From Pelagovum pacificum (lineage in GTDB: Bacteria; Pseudomonadota; Alphaproteobacteria; Rhodobacterales; Rhodobacteraceae): a DNA stretch of 64,000 nucleotides. Every line of letters starts with the position of its first letter. Within the stretch, counting starts at the first letter, position 1. The notes beneath the pieces are model-generated. The model did not search any database. It saw only the letters and a list, made by a program, of their open reading frames with translations, and was not told the DNA's origin. The DNA lies in assembly GCF_016134045.1 (NCBI RefSeq), contig NZ_CP065915.1:868001-932000 (forward strand), given 5' to 3'. The position numbers were made by a program, and so were the translations under genes. This document shows positions 51,183 to 59,855 of the stretch, piece after piece.

Positions 51183-52529
51183 TCAGACGGGCGGGCGGTG
51201 GACCGAGTGGTCCGTCGCCCGCTCGAAGGCATCGGCGATACGGCAGATGCGGGCCTCGGCCCCGTGCCGCCCGATGATCTGCAGGCCGAGCGGAAGGCCG
51301 TCGGCCATCCCGCAGGGCACGCTGATCGCCGGGTGGCCGGTGACATTGAACGGGAATGTCCGCATCGGCGTCCAGACCGCACCGTTCTCGAACGCCTTGA
51401 ACGCGGGTGCGGGGCCGAGGGTCGTCGCGGTGACGATCGCGTCGAACCCGTCGAGCGCCGCATCGACCTGCCGGGCAAGGCGGGCGGCATGGGCGCGGGC
51501 GGCGGCGAAGTCCTCCGCCGTCAGGGCAGCGCCGCTGACGAGGTTGATCCGCGCGTCTCGACCGTAGTCGCCATAGCGGCTGGCGAGGCGTTCGGCGTGA
51601 ACCTCGAGCGCCTCCGCCTGGATGATTACCGAGCCGGCAGCCTCCGCGAGCGCGTAGTCCGGCATCTCGATCAAGTCGACGCCGATACCGAGCCGCGACA
51701 GCCCGCCGACCGCGTCGTCGAGCGCCGGCAGAAGGGCGGGGTGGGCCGCCTCGTCCTCCGCCCAGTGCCGCGCGAAACCGATGCGCAGGCCCTCTGGCGA
51801 GAGGCCGAGCTCGCGGCTCGCCGGGTCCATGCCCTCGCCCGAGATCGCGTCGAGCATCAGCGCGGCGTCCGAGACGCAGGCGGCGAGCGGGCCGACCGTG
51901 TCGAGCGTGCGCGACAGCGGGTAGACCCCGCCATCGGGCACGCGGCCCCGCGTCGGCTTCAGCCCGACGATCCCGCAGTAGGACGCCGGGCTGCGCACGG
52001 AGCCGCCGGTGTCGGTGCCGAGTGCAGCGCGCACCATGCCTGCGGAGACGGCGGCCGCCGAACCCGAGGACGAGCCGCCGGTGATGTGCGCGACGTTCCA
52101 CGGGTTCTTCGCGGGCGGGTAGGGCTGGTCCCATGCCGGGCCGGTCAGCGCGAACTCGTAGGTCGCGACCTTGGCCACCGGGATCGCCCCGGCGCGGCGC
52201 AGGGCGGCGACGGGGGCGCTGTCGGTCGCGGCGATCGTCGGATCGACGGCGGTCGAGCCGCAGAAGCCGGGCAGGCCGGCGACGTCCATCAGGTCCTTCA
52301 CGGCGAAGGGCAGGCCGTGCAGCGGCCCGGCTTCGTCCCCGTCGGTCAGCGCCGCCTGTGCCGCGCGTGCGGCCTCCATCGCGTCGCCCGCGACGGCGGT
52401 CACTGCATCAAGCCCGCGCCGCGCCTCGATGCGGGCAAGCGTCGCTTCCATCAGCGCTTCGCACGTGAGCGTTCCGGCCCTCAGAGCGGCCGCCTGTTCC
52501 GCCATCGGGCGGTCGATCCACTCACGCAT
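51183..52529 (-). CDS. Amidase (amidase-signature family, AtzE/GatA-like)
   Basis: A 448-residue amide hydrolase. The Ser-cisSer-Lys triad is present: Lys78 in AVKDLMDV, the Ser run at 153-155 in GGSSSGS, and nucleophile Ser177 in DTGGSVRS. ATG 52529 overlaps the end of a 54-codon GatC/AtzG-like gene by eight bases, the arrangement seen for AtzG-AtzE biuret-type hydrolases. Ends two bases from the convergent HisD-like gene. Substrate unknown; cytoplasmic. Confidence 0.88.
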   Translation of the reverse strand: MREWIDRPMAEQAAALRAGTLTCEALMEATLARIEARRGLDAVTAVAGDAMEAARAAQAALTDGDEAGPLHGLPFAVKDLMDVAGLPGFCGSTAVDPTIAATDSAPVAALRRAGAIPVAKVATYEFALTGPAWDQPYPPAKNPWNVAHITGGSSSGSAAAVSAGMVRAALGTDTGGSVRSPASYCGIVGLKPTRGRVPDGGVYPLSRTLDTVGPLAACVSDAALMLDAISGEGMDPASRELGLSPEGLRIGFARHWAEDEAAHPALLPALDDAVGGLSRLGIGVDLIEMPDYALAEAAGSVIIQAEALEVHAERLASRYGDYGRDARINLVSGAALTAEDFAAARAHAARLARQVDAALDGFDAIVTATTLGPAPAFKAFENGAVWTPMRTFPFNVTGHPAISVPCGMADGLPLGLQIIGRHGAEARICRIADAFERATDHSVHRPPV

Positions 52530-52686
52530 CGTCGGCCTCAGGCAGCGACAGACGCACGGACCGTGCAAGATCGGAAAGCTTGCGGGCCGCGTCCAGCGCG
52601 CGGTCCTCGTCCTCGGACGGCAGGGTGATGCCGAGCGCGGCAAGGCGCTGGCGGATGGTTTCGAGCGACAGGGGCTCTTCGGTCAT
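52522..52686 (-). CDS. Small GatC/AtzG-like amidase partner (54 residues)
   Basis: A short gene from ATG 52686: SLETIRQRLAALGITLPSEDEDRALDAARKLSDLARSVR. Two amphipathic helices and the position directly upstream of, and overlapping, an amidase gene suggest an AtzG/DUF4089 or GatC-like subunit that wraps around the amidase. Longer in-frame starts upstream would cross the operator at 52715-52730, so the short form is chosen. Similarity is by eye and the family name is tentative. Confidence 0.7.
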   Translation of the reverse strand: MTEEPLSLETIRQRLAALGITLPSEDEDRALDAARKLSDLARSVRLSLPEADDA

Positions 52687-52714
52687 CGGGGATGGCTCCG
52701 GACTTCGAGAGGTA

Positions 52715-52730
52715 TTGCATACGTATTCAA
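52715..52730. promoter_or_regulatory. LacI-type operator copy 2 (divergent amidase/SnoaL promoter)
   Basis: TTGCATACGTATTCAA, one mismatch from perfect symmetry, midway in the 100-base gap between the small amidase-partner gene and the SnoaL gene. It can therefore control both directions. Matches the copies at 49840 and 62326. Confidence 0.75.
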
Positions 52731-52786
52731 CATGGGGCAGAAGGCTTGGCAAGAGGCTCGCGCCCGACCGACAGCAGGAGACGACG

Positions 52787-53956
52787 ATGGCGACCACGAC
52801 CGACAAAACCGAAGACGCGCCGAAGGCGAAGACCCCGGCGCAGCCGAAGGACGACGTGCTTCAGTGCGAACGGCTGGATTTCGTCGATCTCGTGCCCGAG
52901 AACCGGCCGCGCGGCCAGTCGATGAAGGGATTCGACGACTGCTACACGGACATCGTCGACTACATCGTGCGCTGTACCCACAAGATCTGGGACGAGCGCG
53001 ACGTCGGACTGATCTACACCCACTACACCCATAACTGCGTCCTCTACGGAACGATGGGCACCATGTACAACCGCGAGGACGTCGTCCGCGACACGATCCA
53101 GCGGCTCGTCTCGCTGCCCGAACGCCGGGGCATGGCGACCCAGGTGATCTGGAAGGGCAACGACGTCGATGGCTTCTACACCAGCCACCTCGTCACCGGC
53201 TCCGGGCGGCACAGCCAGAACGGCCATTACGGCCCTGCGACTGGCCGTCCCTTCGTGTCGCGCACCGTCGCCGACTGTATGGTCTACGAGAACAAGATCT
53301 ACCGCGAGTGGGTCGTCGCCGACCAGATGGCGATCGTCCGCCAACTCGGCCTCGACCCGCACGCCTTCGCCGAGAAGGTCGCCGCGACCAAGCTGGCGCA
53401 GGGCCTGAAGAGCCTCGATATCGGTGAGACCGGCCTGATGATGGGTCAATACCCGCCGTCCGAACTGCCGCTCGACACCTCCATCGCGTCGACCGACCTC
53501 GAACGGAGCACGCTACAGTGGCTGCACGCGGCCTATAACCGCAAGATGTTCGGCATCCTGCGCGACGTCTATGCGCCGACCGTGATGTACCACGGGCCGC
53601 TGATGAAAGAGCTCTACGGCATCACCGCCGTCAGCCACCAGATGATCGGCCTCGTCGGCGCGATCCCCGACGCCGTCTTCATGCCGCAGCATGTCTGTTC
53701 GGTCGATTGCGTCGAGGGTGGCACCAAGGTCGCGGTCCGCTGGGTCATGGAAGGCCATCACCTCGGCTTCGGCGGGCTCGAGTCGCTGGGCGATCCGACA
53801 GGCAAGCGGGTGCAGGTGATGGGCATGTCCCACTTCCACTACAAGGACGGCAAGATCGTCGACGACTGGACGGTCTACGACGAACTCTCCATGCTGGTGC
53901 AGGTGAAGCTCGCGCAGCTCGCCGACCGCCCGGCGGCGATCGAGGCCGCTGAGTAA
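52787..53956 (+). CDS. Tandem SnoaL/NTF2-like domain protein
   Basis: A 389-residue cytoplasmic protein with two related NTF2-like (SnoaL) halves: about 60-200 (YTHNCVLYGTMGTMYNREDVV, then HYGPATGRPFVSRTVADCMVYENKIYREWVV) and about 240-380 (YAPTVMYHGPLMKELYGITAV, then FHYKDGKIVDDWTVYDELSML). ATG 52787 has an AGGAG site. SnoaL folds serve as cyclases, isomerases, hydratases or binding proteins. With the dehydrogenase and amidase it is probably catabolic; the activity is unknown. Followed by the LacI gene. Confidence 0.8.
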   Translation: MATTTDKTEDAPKAKTPAQPKDDVLQCERLDFVDLVPENRPRGQSMKGFDDCYTDIVDYIVRCTHKIWDERDVGLIYTHYTHNCVLYGTMGTMYNREDVVRDTIQRLVSLPERRGMATQVIWKGNDVDGFYTSHLVTGSGRHSQNGHYGPATGRPFVSRTVADCMVYENKIYREWVVADQMAIVRQLGLDPHAFAEKVAATKLAQGLKSLDIGETGLMMGQYPPSELPLDTSIASTDLERSTLQWLHAAYNRKMFGILRDVYAPTVMYHGPLMKELYGITAVSHQMIGLVGAIPDAVFMPQHVCSVDCVEGGTKVAVRWVMEGHHLGFGGLESLGDPTGKRVQVMGMSHFHYKDGKIVDDWTVYDELSMLVQVKLAQLADRPAAIEAAE

Positions 53957-53976
53957 TCAGAAGGAGCAGCCCGAGA

Positions 53977-54987
53977 GTGGGGGACAAGCCGGTCACATCC
54001 GTGGACGTCGCGCGCAAGGCCGGCGTCAGCCAGTCCGCCGTGTCCCGCTTCTTCACCCCGGGCGCGTCCGTCTCCAAGAAGATGGCCGAGCGGATCCGCG
54101 TCGCCGCGGAAGAGCTCGGCTATCGGCCGAACGTGCTGGCCCGGTCGCTGATCACCGGCAAGAGCCGGATCGTCGGGCTCGTCGTCCATTACCTCGAGAA
54201 CCAGTTCTATCCCGAGGTGGTCGAACGGCTGTCGATCGCGCTTCAGGATCAGGGCTATCACGTGCTGCTCTTCATGGCGCAGCGCACCGTCGGCGATGTC
54301 GAGGATGTCGTGCAGCGCATCCTCGACTACCGGGTCGACGCGCTGGTGCTGGTGTCCGTCTCCATGTCCTCGACCCTGACCGAGCGCTGCGTCGGGTTGT
54401 CGATCCCGGTGATGCTGTTCAACCGCGACCAGCCCGGCAGCGGTCTGCGCGCCGTCACAAGCGACAACCGGGCGGGCGGGCGTCTGGCGGCCGAGGCGCT
54501 GCTGGCCGGTGGGCTGCGCCGGATTGCACACCTGCGCGGGTTCGAGGACGCCTCGACCGACCGCGACCGCGCCGACGGCTTTTGCGCCGCGCTGGCCGAG
54601 GCAGGCGTCGACGTGGCGATCACGGAGTTCGGCGACTACCATTATGACACCGCCTGCGAGGCGACCCGGCGCATCTTCGACCGCACCGACCGGCCCGACG
54701 CGCTCTTCGTGGCGGACGATCACATGGCCTTCGCCGCGCTCGACGTGATCCGCACGGAGTTCGGACTGTCGGTGCCGGGCGATGTGGCCGTGGTCGGGTT
54801 CGACGACGCGCCGGCTGCCGCCTGGCCGAGCTTCGATCTCACCACCGTTCGGCAGGACCGTGCGGCGATGGTGGCAGCGGCCGTTGCCGCGACCATCGGC
54901 GCGATCGAGGGCGACGAGACGGGCGGCGACCGGCAGCTCGCGCTGCCGGTGACGCTCGTCACTCGTGGGTCGACTCGGCGAGGCTAG
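53977..54987 (+). CDS. LacI-family regulator of the HisD/amidase/SnoaL island
   Basis: A 336-residue repressor from GTG 53977 with an AAGGAG site. Helix-turn-helix TSVDVARKAGVSQSAVSRFF and hinge NVLARSLITGKS, then an effector domain (VVGFDDAPAAAWPSFDLTTVRQ). The recognition helix and hinge closely match those of the LacI protein at 62424-63443. In an operon with the SnoaL gene behind operator copy 2, so autoregulated if it binds there. Its 3' end overlaps the convergent MFS gene by 29 bases. Confidence 0.92.
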   Translation: MGDKPVTSVDVARKAGVSQSAVSRFFTPGASVSKKMAERIRVAAEELGYRPNVLARSLITGKSRIVGLVVHYLENQFYPEVVERLSIALQDQGYHVLLFMAQRTVGDVEDVVQRILDYRVDALVLVSVSMSSTLTERCVGLSIPVMLFNRDQPGSGLRAVTSDNRAGGRLAAEALLAGGLRRIAHLRGFEDASTDRDRADGFCAALAEAGVDVAITEFGDYHYDTACEATRRIFDRTDRPDALFVADDHMAFAALDVIRTEFGLSVPGDVAVVGFDDAPAAAWPSFDLTTVRQDRAAMVAAAVAATIGAIEGDETGGDRQLALPVTLVTRGSTRRG

Positions 54988-56167
54988 CCGCGAAGCGCAG
55001 CCCGGCGAGCGCGATCAGCGCCGCGCCGAACATCGCCACCACACTCCACCCCGCCATGACGTAGATCCACGCGCCGAGGGCCGACCCGACGGCCCCGCCG
55101 GCGGTGAAGCAGGCCATGAAGACGCCGTTCAGTCGTGCCCGGTTGCCGGGCGCGAGGCCGAAGATCGTGCGTTGCCCGATCACGAAGCTCATCGAGACAC
55201 CGAGGTCGAGCAGCAACGCGGCGAGGATCAGCAGACAGGTCCCCGTCATCCCGCCTGCAGGCGCGATCCCCGCGATCGCGAAGGCGACGAACCCGGTGAA
55301 CAGCGCGAAGCCGGTGCCCTGCCGTGACAGGCCCCGGTCGGCGAGCGTGCCGGCGACGGGGGCGGCGATGGCGCTCATCGCACCGGCGAGGGCGAAGATG
55401 CCGATCTCCGCGTGGCTCCAGCCCCAGCGGGGGCCGGCGAGCCAGAGCGGCACCGTCGTCCAGAACAGCGAGAAGCCCGAGAACAGCGCGACCTGGTAGA
55501 GGATGCGCTGCCGCAGCACCGGCATGGAGGCGAGCGCGCGGCCCATGGAACGCAGGACTGCGGTATAGGGTTCTGACACGGCTGGGCGGCGTTGTGGCAG
55601 GCGCGCGGCCAGCGCGGCCAGCAGGCCGGCCATCAGTGCCGCGCTGATCCAGAACATCGCGCGCCAGCCGAGGGCCTCCGCGACGAAGCCCGCGACGGGC
55701 CTTGCCAGCATGATGCCAAGCATCAGCCCCGAGGTGACGAAGCCGACCGTGCGGCCCCGCCGCTCTTCCGGGGCGAGGTGAGTGGCATAGGGCACCAGCA
55801 CCTGCACGCAGACGGACCCGAGTCCGATGGACAGGCACGCGGCGAGGAACAGTGGCGCGAAGGTCGTCGCGCCGGCCAGCATCAGCGCCAGTCCGGCGAG
55901 CGTGGTCAGCCCGAGGATCAGGCGGCGGTTCTCCAGCCGGTCGGCCAGTGGCACGACAAGCAGCAGCCCGGCGCCGTAGCCGATCTGGGTCAGAGTGACG
56001 ACGAAGCCGGCGGCCCGCTCGGACAGGCCGAGGTCGGCGGCGATCGGACCGGCGAGGGGCTGGGCGTAGTAGACGTTCGCCGCGAGCAGCCCGCAGGCGA
56101 CGGCGAGCAGCGGCATCAGGTAGTCCGGTGCGGTCCGGGGGCTCGATACGGCGGGGGAGGGGGTCAT
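54959..56167 (-). CDS. MFS transporter, last gene of the alpha-glucoside operon
   Basis: A 402-residue major facilitator protein with 12 hydrophobic segments, starting at ATG 56167 (ATGA overlap with the alpha-glucosidase gene). Motifs LADRLENRR after TM2 and YATHLAPEERRGRTVGFVTSG after TM4 are typical of YnfM/AraJ-like exporters. Presence in a sugar-uptake operon hints at sugar or sugar-product efflux, which guards against sugar stress; this is inference. Confidence 0.87.
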   Translation of the reverse strand: MTPSPAVSSPRTAPDYLMPLLAVACGLLAANVYYAQPLAGPIAADLGLSERAAGFVVTLTQIGYGAGLLLVVPLADRLENRRLILGLTTLAGLALMLAGATTFAPLFLAACLSIGLGSVCVQVLVPYATHLAPEERRGRTVGFVTSGLMLGIMLARPVAGFVAEALGWRAMFWISAALMAGLLAALAARLPQRRPAVSEPYTAVLRSMGRALASMPVLRQRILYQVALFSGFSLFWTTVPLWLAGPRWGWSHAEIGIFALAGAMSAIAAPVAGTLADRGLSRQGTGFALFTGFVAFAIAGIAPAGGMTGTCLLILAALLLDLGVSMSFVIGQRTIFGLAPGNRARLNGVFMACFTAGGAVGSALGAWIYVMAGWSVVAMFGAALIALAGLRFAASLAESTHE

Positions 56168-57867
56168 CGGTCGCCCCACGCGCAGATCATCACCGACCAG
56201 CCGCCGAGCATTACGTCCGAACCGATCAGGCTGGCGTCCGAGGCCAGAAGCTCGCGCACCGGGCCGGGCCTGTCGGGCAAGGCGAAGGTCTGAGGCGACG
56301 CGCCGAAGTTCAGGACGACGGCGATGCCGTCTGCGCCGATTTCGCGGGCGAAGGCGAAGACCTGCGGGTGATCGGGGGCGAGGTCGCGGTAGTCGCCGTA
56401 GACCAGCAACTCCTGCGCCTTGCGCAGCTCTATCAGGGCGCGGGTGAAGGCCCACGCGCCGTTCGGGTCCGCCATCGCGGAGGTGGCGTTGATTTCGGCG
56501 GAGTTCGGGTTGACCGGCAGCCACGGGGTGCCGCTGGTGAAGCCGCCCTCGGCGGAGGCGTCCCATTGCATCGGCGTGCGGGTGTGGTCGCGGCTCGTCC
56601 GGTTCAGGCGGGTCAGGAACGTGGCCTCGTCGGCTGTTCCGGTAGCCTGGGCTGCGGCCCAGGCGTTGCGCACGGCGATGTCCTGGAACTGGCCGATCGC
56701 GGTGAAGGGGAAGTTGGTCATCCCGAACTCGTCGCCCTGGTAGAGAAACGGCGTGCCCTTCTGGGTCAGCAGCAGCGCGTTCAGCACCTTGGTCGAGGCG
56801 ACGCGCCACTCGGCGCTGTCATCGCCGTAGCGGCTGACCGGCCGGGTCGTGTCGTGGTTGGCGAGGTAGACCGTCGTCCAGCCGTGCGCGTCCATGCTGT
56901 CGGCCTGCCGGGCGAAGATCTCCTTGAACTCGGGCAAGGTCCAGTCGCGGGGATTGCCGGCCGCATCGCGGTCGAACTCCACCACGTCGAACTGGAAGAT
57001 CATGTCGAGCTCTTCGCGCCGCTCGTCCACGACGCGGCGCATCTGGTCCTGGTCGAGGCCGTTGCCTTCACCCACCGTGGCGCAGTCGTAGTGCGAGAGC
57101 ACCTCGCGGCGCATCTCCCGAAGGTAGTCGTGCAGGCGCGGACCCTCGGCGTAGTGCTTCTGCGGCTTGATTCCGGCCGGCAGGTCGGGCAGGGCGGGGT
57201 CCTTCGAGATGAAGGGGATCACGTCCATCCGGAAGCCGTCGACGCCCTTGTCGAGCCAGAAGCGCATGAGGTCCCAGACCTCGCCGCGCACCGCGGGGTT
57301 ATCCCAGTTCAGGTCGGGCTGCTTTGCCGCGAAGAGGTGGAGGTAATATTGCCCCGAGGCCTCATCCAGCGTCCAGGCGGGGCCGGAGAAGAAGCTCGGC
57401 CAGTTGTTCGGCGGGCTGCCGTCGGGGGCGGGGTCGCGCCAGATGTAGTAGTCGCGCGTGGCGGCGTCCTTGCCCTGACGCGCCTCGGCGAACCATGCGT
57501 GCTCATTGCTTGTGTGGTTGACGACGAGGTCGACGATCAGCCGGATGCCGCGCGCATGCAGCCCGTCGAGAAGCGCGTCGAAATCGTCCATGGTGCCGAA
57601 TTGGGACATCACCGCGCGGTAGTCGCGGATGTCATAGCCGTTGTCGGCGTTCGGGCTGTCGTAATGCGGCGAGAGCCAGACCATCGTGACGCCAAGGTCC
57701 GAGAGGTAGTCCAGCTTGCTCACGATCCCGGCGAGGTCGCCGACTCCGTCGCCGTCGCTGTCCATGAAGCTGCGCGGGTAGATCTGGTAGGCGACCGCCT
57801 CCTTCCACCACCGCCGCGCGATGCCGTTCACCCGCTCCGGGGTGGTCTCTGTCTTGTCCTTGGGCAT
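56164..57867 (-). CDS. aglA: Alpha-glucosidase, GH13 family
   Basis: Cytoplasmic 567-residue GH13 enzyme (oligo-1,6-glucosidase/alpha-glucosidase subfamily). Conserved regions: DLVVNHTS near 113-120, GFRMDV with nucleophile Asp215, VGEGNG with acid/base Glu267, and ANHDTTRP with the transition-state Asp339. Splits imported maltose-, sucrose- or trehalose-like alpha-glucosides. Lies 14 bases after the ATPase gene. Confidence 0.92.
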   Translation of the reverse strand: MPKDKTETTPERVNGIARRWWKEAVAYQIYPRSFMDSDGDGVGDLAGIVSKLDYLSDLGVTMVWLSPHYDSPNADNGYDIRDYRAVMSQFGTMDDFDALLDGLHARGIRLIVDLVVNHTSNEHAWFAEARQGKDAATRDYYIWRDPAPDGSPPNNWPSFFSGPAWTLDEASGQYYLHLFAAKQPDLNWDNPAVRGEVWDLMRFWLDKGVDGFRMDVIPFISKDPALPDLPAGIKPQKHYAEGPRLHDYLREMRREVLSHYDCATVGEGNGLDQDQMRRVVDERREELDMIFQFDVVEFDRDAAGNPRDWTLPEFKEIFARQADSMDAHGWTTVYLANHDTTRPVSRYGDDSAEWRVASTKVLNALLLTQKGTPFLYQGDEFGMTNFPFTAIGQFQDIAVRNAWAAAQATGTADEATFLTRLNRTSRDHTRTPMQWDASAEGGFTSGTPWLPVNPNSAEINATSAMADPNGAWAFTRALIELRKAQELLVYGDYRDLAPDHPQVFAFAREIGADGIAVVLNFGASPQTFALPDRPGPVRELLASDASLIGSDVMLGGWSVMICAWGDR

Positions 57868-57881
57868 GTCTTGGTCTTTCG

Positions 57882-58949
57882 TCAGGCGGCCGTCAGCGCG
57901 GGTTCGATCCGCTGTCCCGTGGTGCCGTCGAAGATGTGGCTGACCTCGGGCGTGACCTTTGCGCGGACGGTCTCACCGATCTCGAGGCTCGCCGACTTGT
58001 CGGCCTTGAGCGAGATCAGATCCTCGCGCGCGCGGATCGCGAACATGGTGGAATCGCCGAGCCGCTCGACCGAGTAGACCGGCGCGGCGAGATTGCCGCC
58101 TTCGCTGACGACTTCCACGTCCTCCGCCCGGAAGCCGAGCGTCGCGGGTCCACTGTGGCGGTGGGCCAGCCCCTCGACCGTGAGGACCGGAGAGCGGAAG
58201 GTGCCGCCCGACATCTCGCCCTCGATCAGGTTCATCGCCGGGGCGCCGATGAAGCCCGCGACGAAGGTGTTGGCGGGCTTGTTGTAGATCTCCATCGGCG
58301 GCGCGATCTGCTGGGCGATGCCGTGGCGCATCACGACGACACGGTCGGCCAAGGTCATCGCCTCGACCTGGTCGTGGGTGACGTAGACCGTCGTCGTCTT
58401 CAGCTCGTGGTGGAGGTTGGCGATCTGGGCCCGCGTGGACACGCGCAGCTTGGCGTCGAGGTTCGACAGTGGCTCGTCCATCAGGAAGGCGTTCGGCGCA
58501 CGCACGATGGCGCGGGCGAGCGCGACCCGCTGGCGCTGGCCGCCGGAGAGCGCGGCGGGACGGCGGTCGAGGAACTGGGTCAGCTCGACCATCTCGGCCG
58601 CCTTCATCACGCGGGCCTTGTGCTCCGCCTTCGGGACCTTCCGGATGCGCAGCGGGAAGCGGATGTTCTCGTAGACCGACATGGTGGGGTATAGCCCGTA
58701 GCTCTGGAACACCATCGAGATGTCGCGGTCCTTCGGCTCCAGCTTGTTGACCATCCGGTCACCGAGCCAGATCTCGCCTTCGGTCACGTCTTCGAGGCCC
58801 GCGATCATCCGCATCGTGGTGGACTTGCCGCACCCCGAGGGGCCGAGCAGGACGAGGAATTCGCGGTCGGGAATGTCGAGGTTCAGGTTGTCGACGCCGA
58901 CGAAGTCGTTCCAGCGGCGGGTGATGCCCTTCAGCTTGATTTCGGCCAT
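57882..58949 (-). CDS. aglK: Alpha-glucoside ABC transporter ATP-binding protein
   Basis: CUT1 ATPase of 355 residues from ATG 58949; the open frame continues upstream only as out-of-phase permease sequence. Walker A GPSGCGKST, LSGGQRQRVALARAI, AFLMDEPLSNLD, THDQVEAMTLADR and a TOBE domain (LGFRAEDVEVV). Confidence 0.91.
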   Translation of the reverse strand: MAEIKLKGITRRWNDFVGVDNLNLDIPDREFLVLLGPSGCGKSTTMRMIAGLEDVTEGEIWLGDRMVNKLEPKDRDISMVFQSYGLYPTMSVYENIRFPLRIRKVPKAEHKARVMKAAEMVELTQFLDRRPAALSGGQRQRVALARAIVRAPNAFLMDEPLSNLDAKLRVSTRAQIANLHHELKTTTVYVTHDQVEAMTLADRVVVMRHGIAQQIAPPMEIYNKPANTFVAGFIGAPAMNLIEGEMSGGTFRSPVLTVEGLAHRHSGPATLGFRAEDVEVVSEGGNLAAPVYSVERLGDSTMFAIRAREDLISLKADKSASLEIGETVRAKVTPEVSHIFDGTTGQRIEPALTAA

Positions 58950-58954
58950 CGGGA

Positions 58955-59842
58955 TTATCCTTTCACGGCGCCGGCGGTCAGGCCGCCCACGATCTGGCGT
59001 TGGAAGAACATGATGAGGATGAACAGCGGCACCGTGGCCGAGACCACCGAGGAGACCGCGAACATCACGTTGCCCTCGCTCTCGATCGAGCCGAGGAAGG
59101 ACGCGATCTTCGGGATCATCGTCTGGTTCTCCTGGCTCAGCAGCATCGCGGTCACCGCGAAGTCGTTGTAGGCGAGCAGGAAGCTGAACAGCCCCGTGGT
59201 GATGATGCCCGGCCACATGACCGGCACGATCACCTCGCGGAATGCCTGGAAGCGGGTGCAGCCGTCGACCATCGCGCTTTCGTCGAGGTCCTTGGGGATC
59301 GACAAGAAGAAGCTGTGCAGCATCCAGAGCGTGAAGGGCTGGTTGATCGCCACCAGTACGATGATCGCGGTCGGCAGAGTGCCCCAGATGTTCAGCTCGA
59401 AGAACGGGACGAGGTAGCCCGACACCAGCGTGATGTGTGGCATGGCGCGGAAGATCAGGGCGAGGATCAGGATCCAGAAGGCGTAGCGGTAGCCCGACCG
59501 GGCCAGCGCATAGCCCCCGAGCGTTCCGACCACCAGCGACAGGATCGTCACGGTCACGGTCACGAAGGCGGTGTTGAGTACGGCGCGCCAGAACTCGTTC
59601 TGGATCCACGCGCCCTCGTAGCCGTCCATCGTGAACGCGTCGCCGGTCTGGCGGATCGTGTTCACGCCGGTGATCGCGTTCGTCCAGTCGGTGCGCGAGA
59701 AGAAGTCGGGTTCGACCTTGAACGAGCCCCACGTGGTCCAGAGGAACGGGAAGCCTGCGACGACCAGCCAGATCAGAACGAATGCGGTGGCCAGTATGGT
59801 CAACGTGCGGTTGGGGCGGTGTGGGGTCGTGGTAGCGGACAT
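58955..59842 (-). CDS. aglG: Alpha-glucoside ABC transporter permease (AglG/MalG type)
   Basis: CUT1 permease of 295 residues with EAA loop DLDESAMVDGCTRFQAFREVIVPV and C-terminus FFQRQIVGGLTAGAVKG. It has a long first periplasmic loop (about residues 40-100), as in Agl-type permeases. Five bases before the ATPase gene. Confidence 0.9.
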   Translation of the reverse strand: MSATTTPHRPNRTLTILATAFVLIWLVVAGFPFLWTTWGSFKVEPDFFSRTDWTNAITGVNTIRQTGDAFTMDGYEGAWIQNEFWRAVLNTAFVTVTVTILSLVVGTLGGYALARSGYRYAFWILILALIFRAMPHITLVSGYLVPFFELNIWGTLPTAIIVLVAINQPFTLWMLHSFFLSIPKDLDESAMVDGCTRFQAFREVIVPVMWPGIITTGLFSFLLAYNDFAVTAMLLSQENQTMIPKIASFLGSIESEGNVMFAVSSVVSATVPLFILIMFFQRQIVGGLTAGAVKG

Positions 59843-59855
59843 GACGCGGCCCTCC

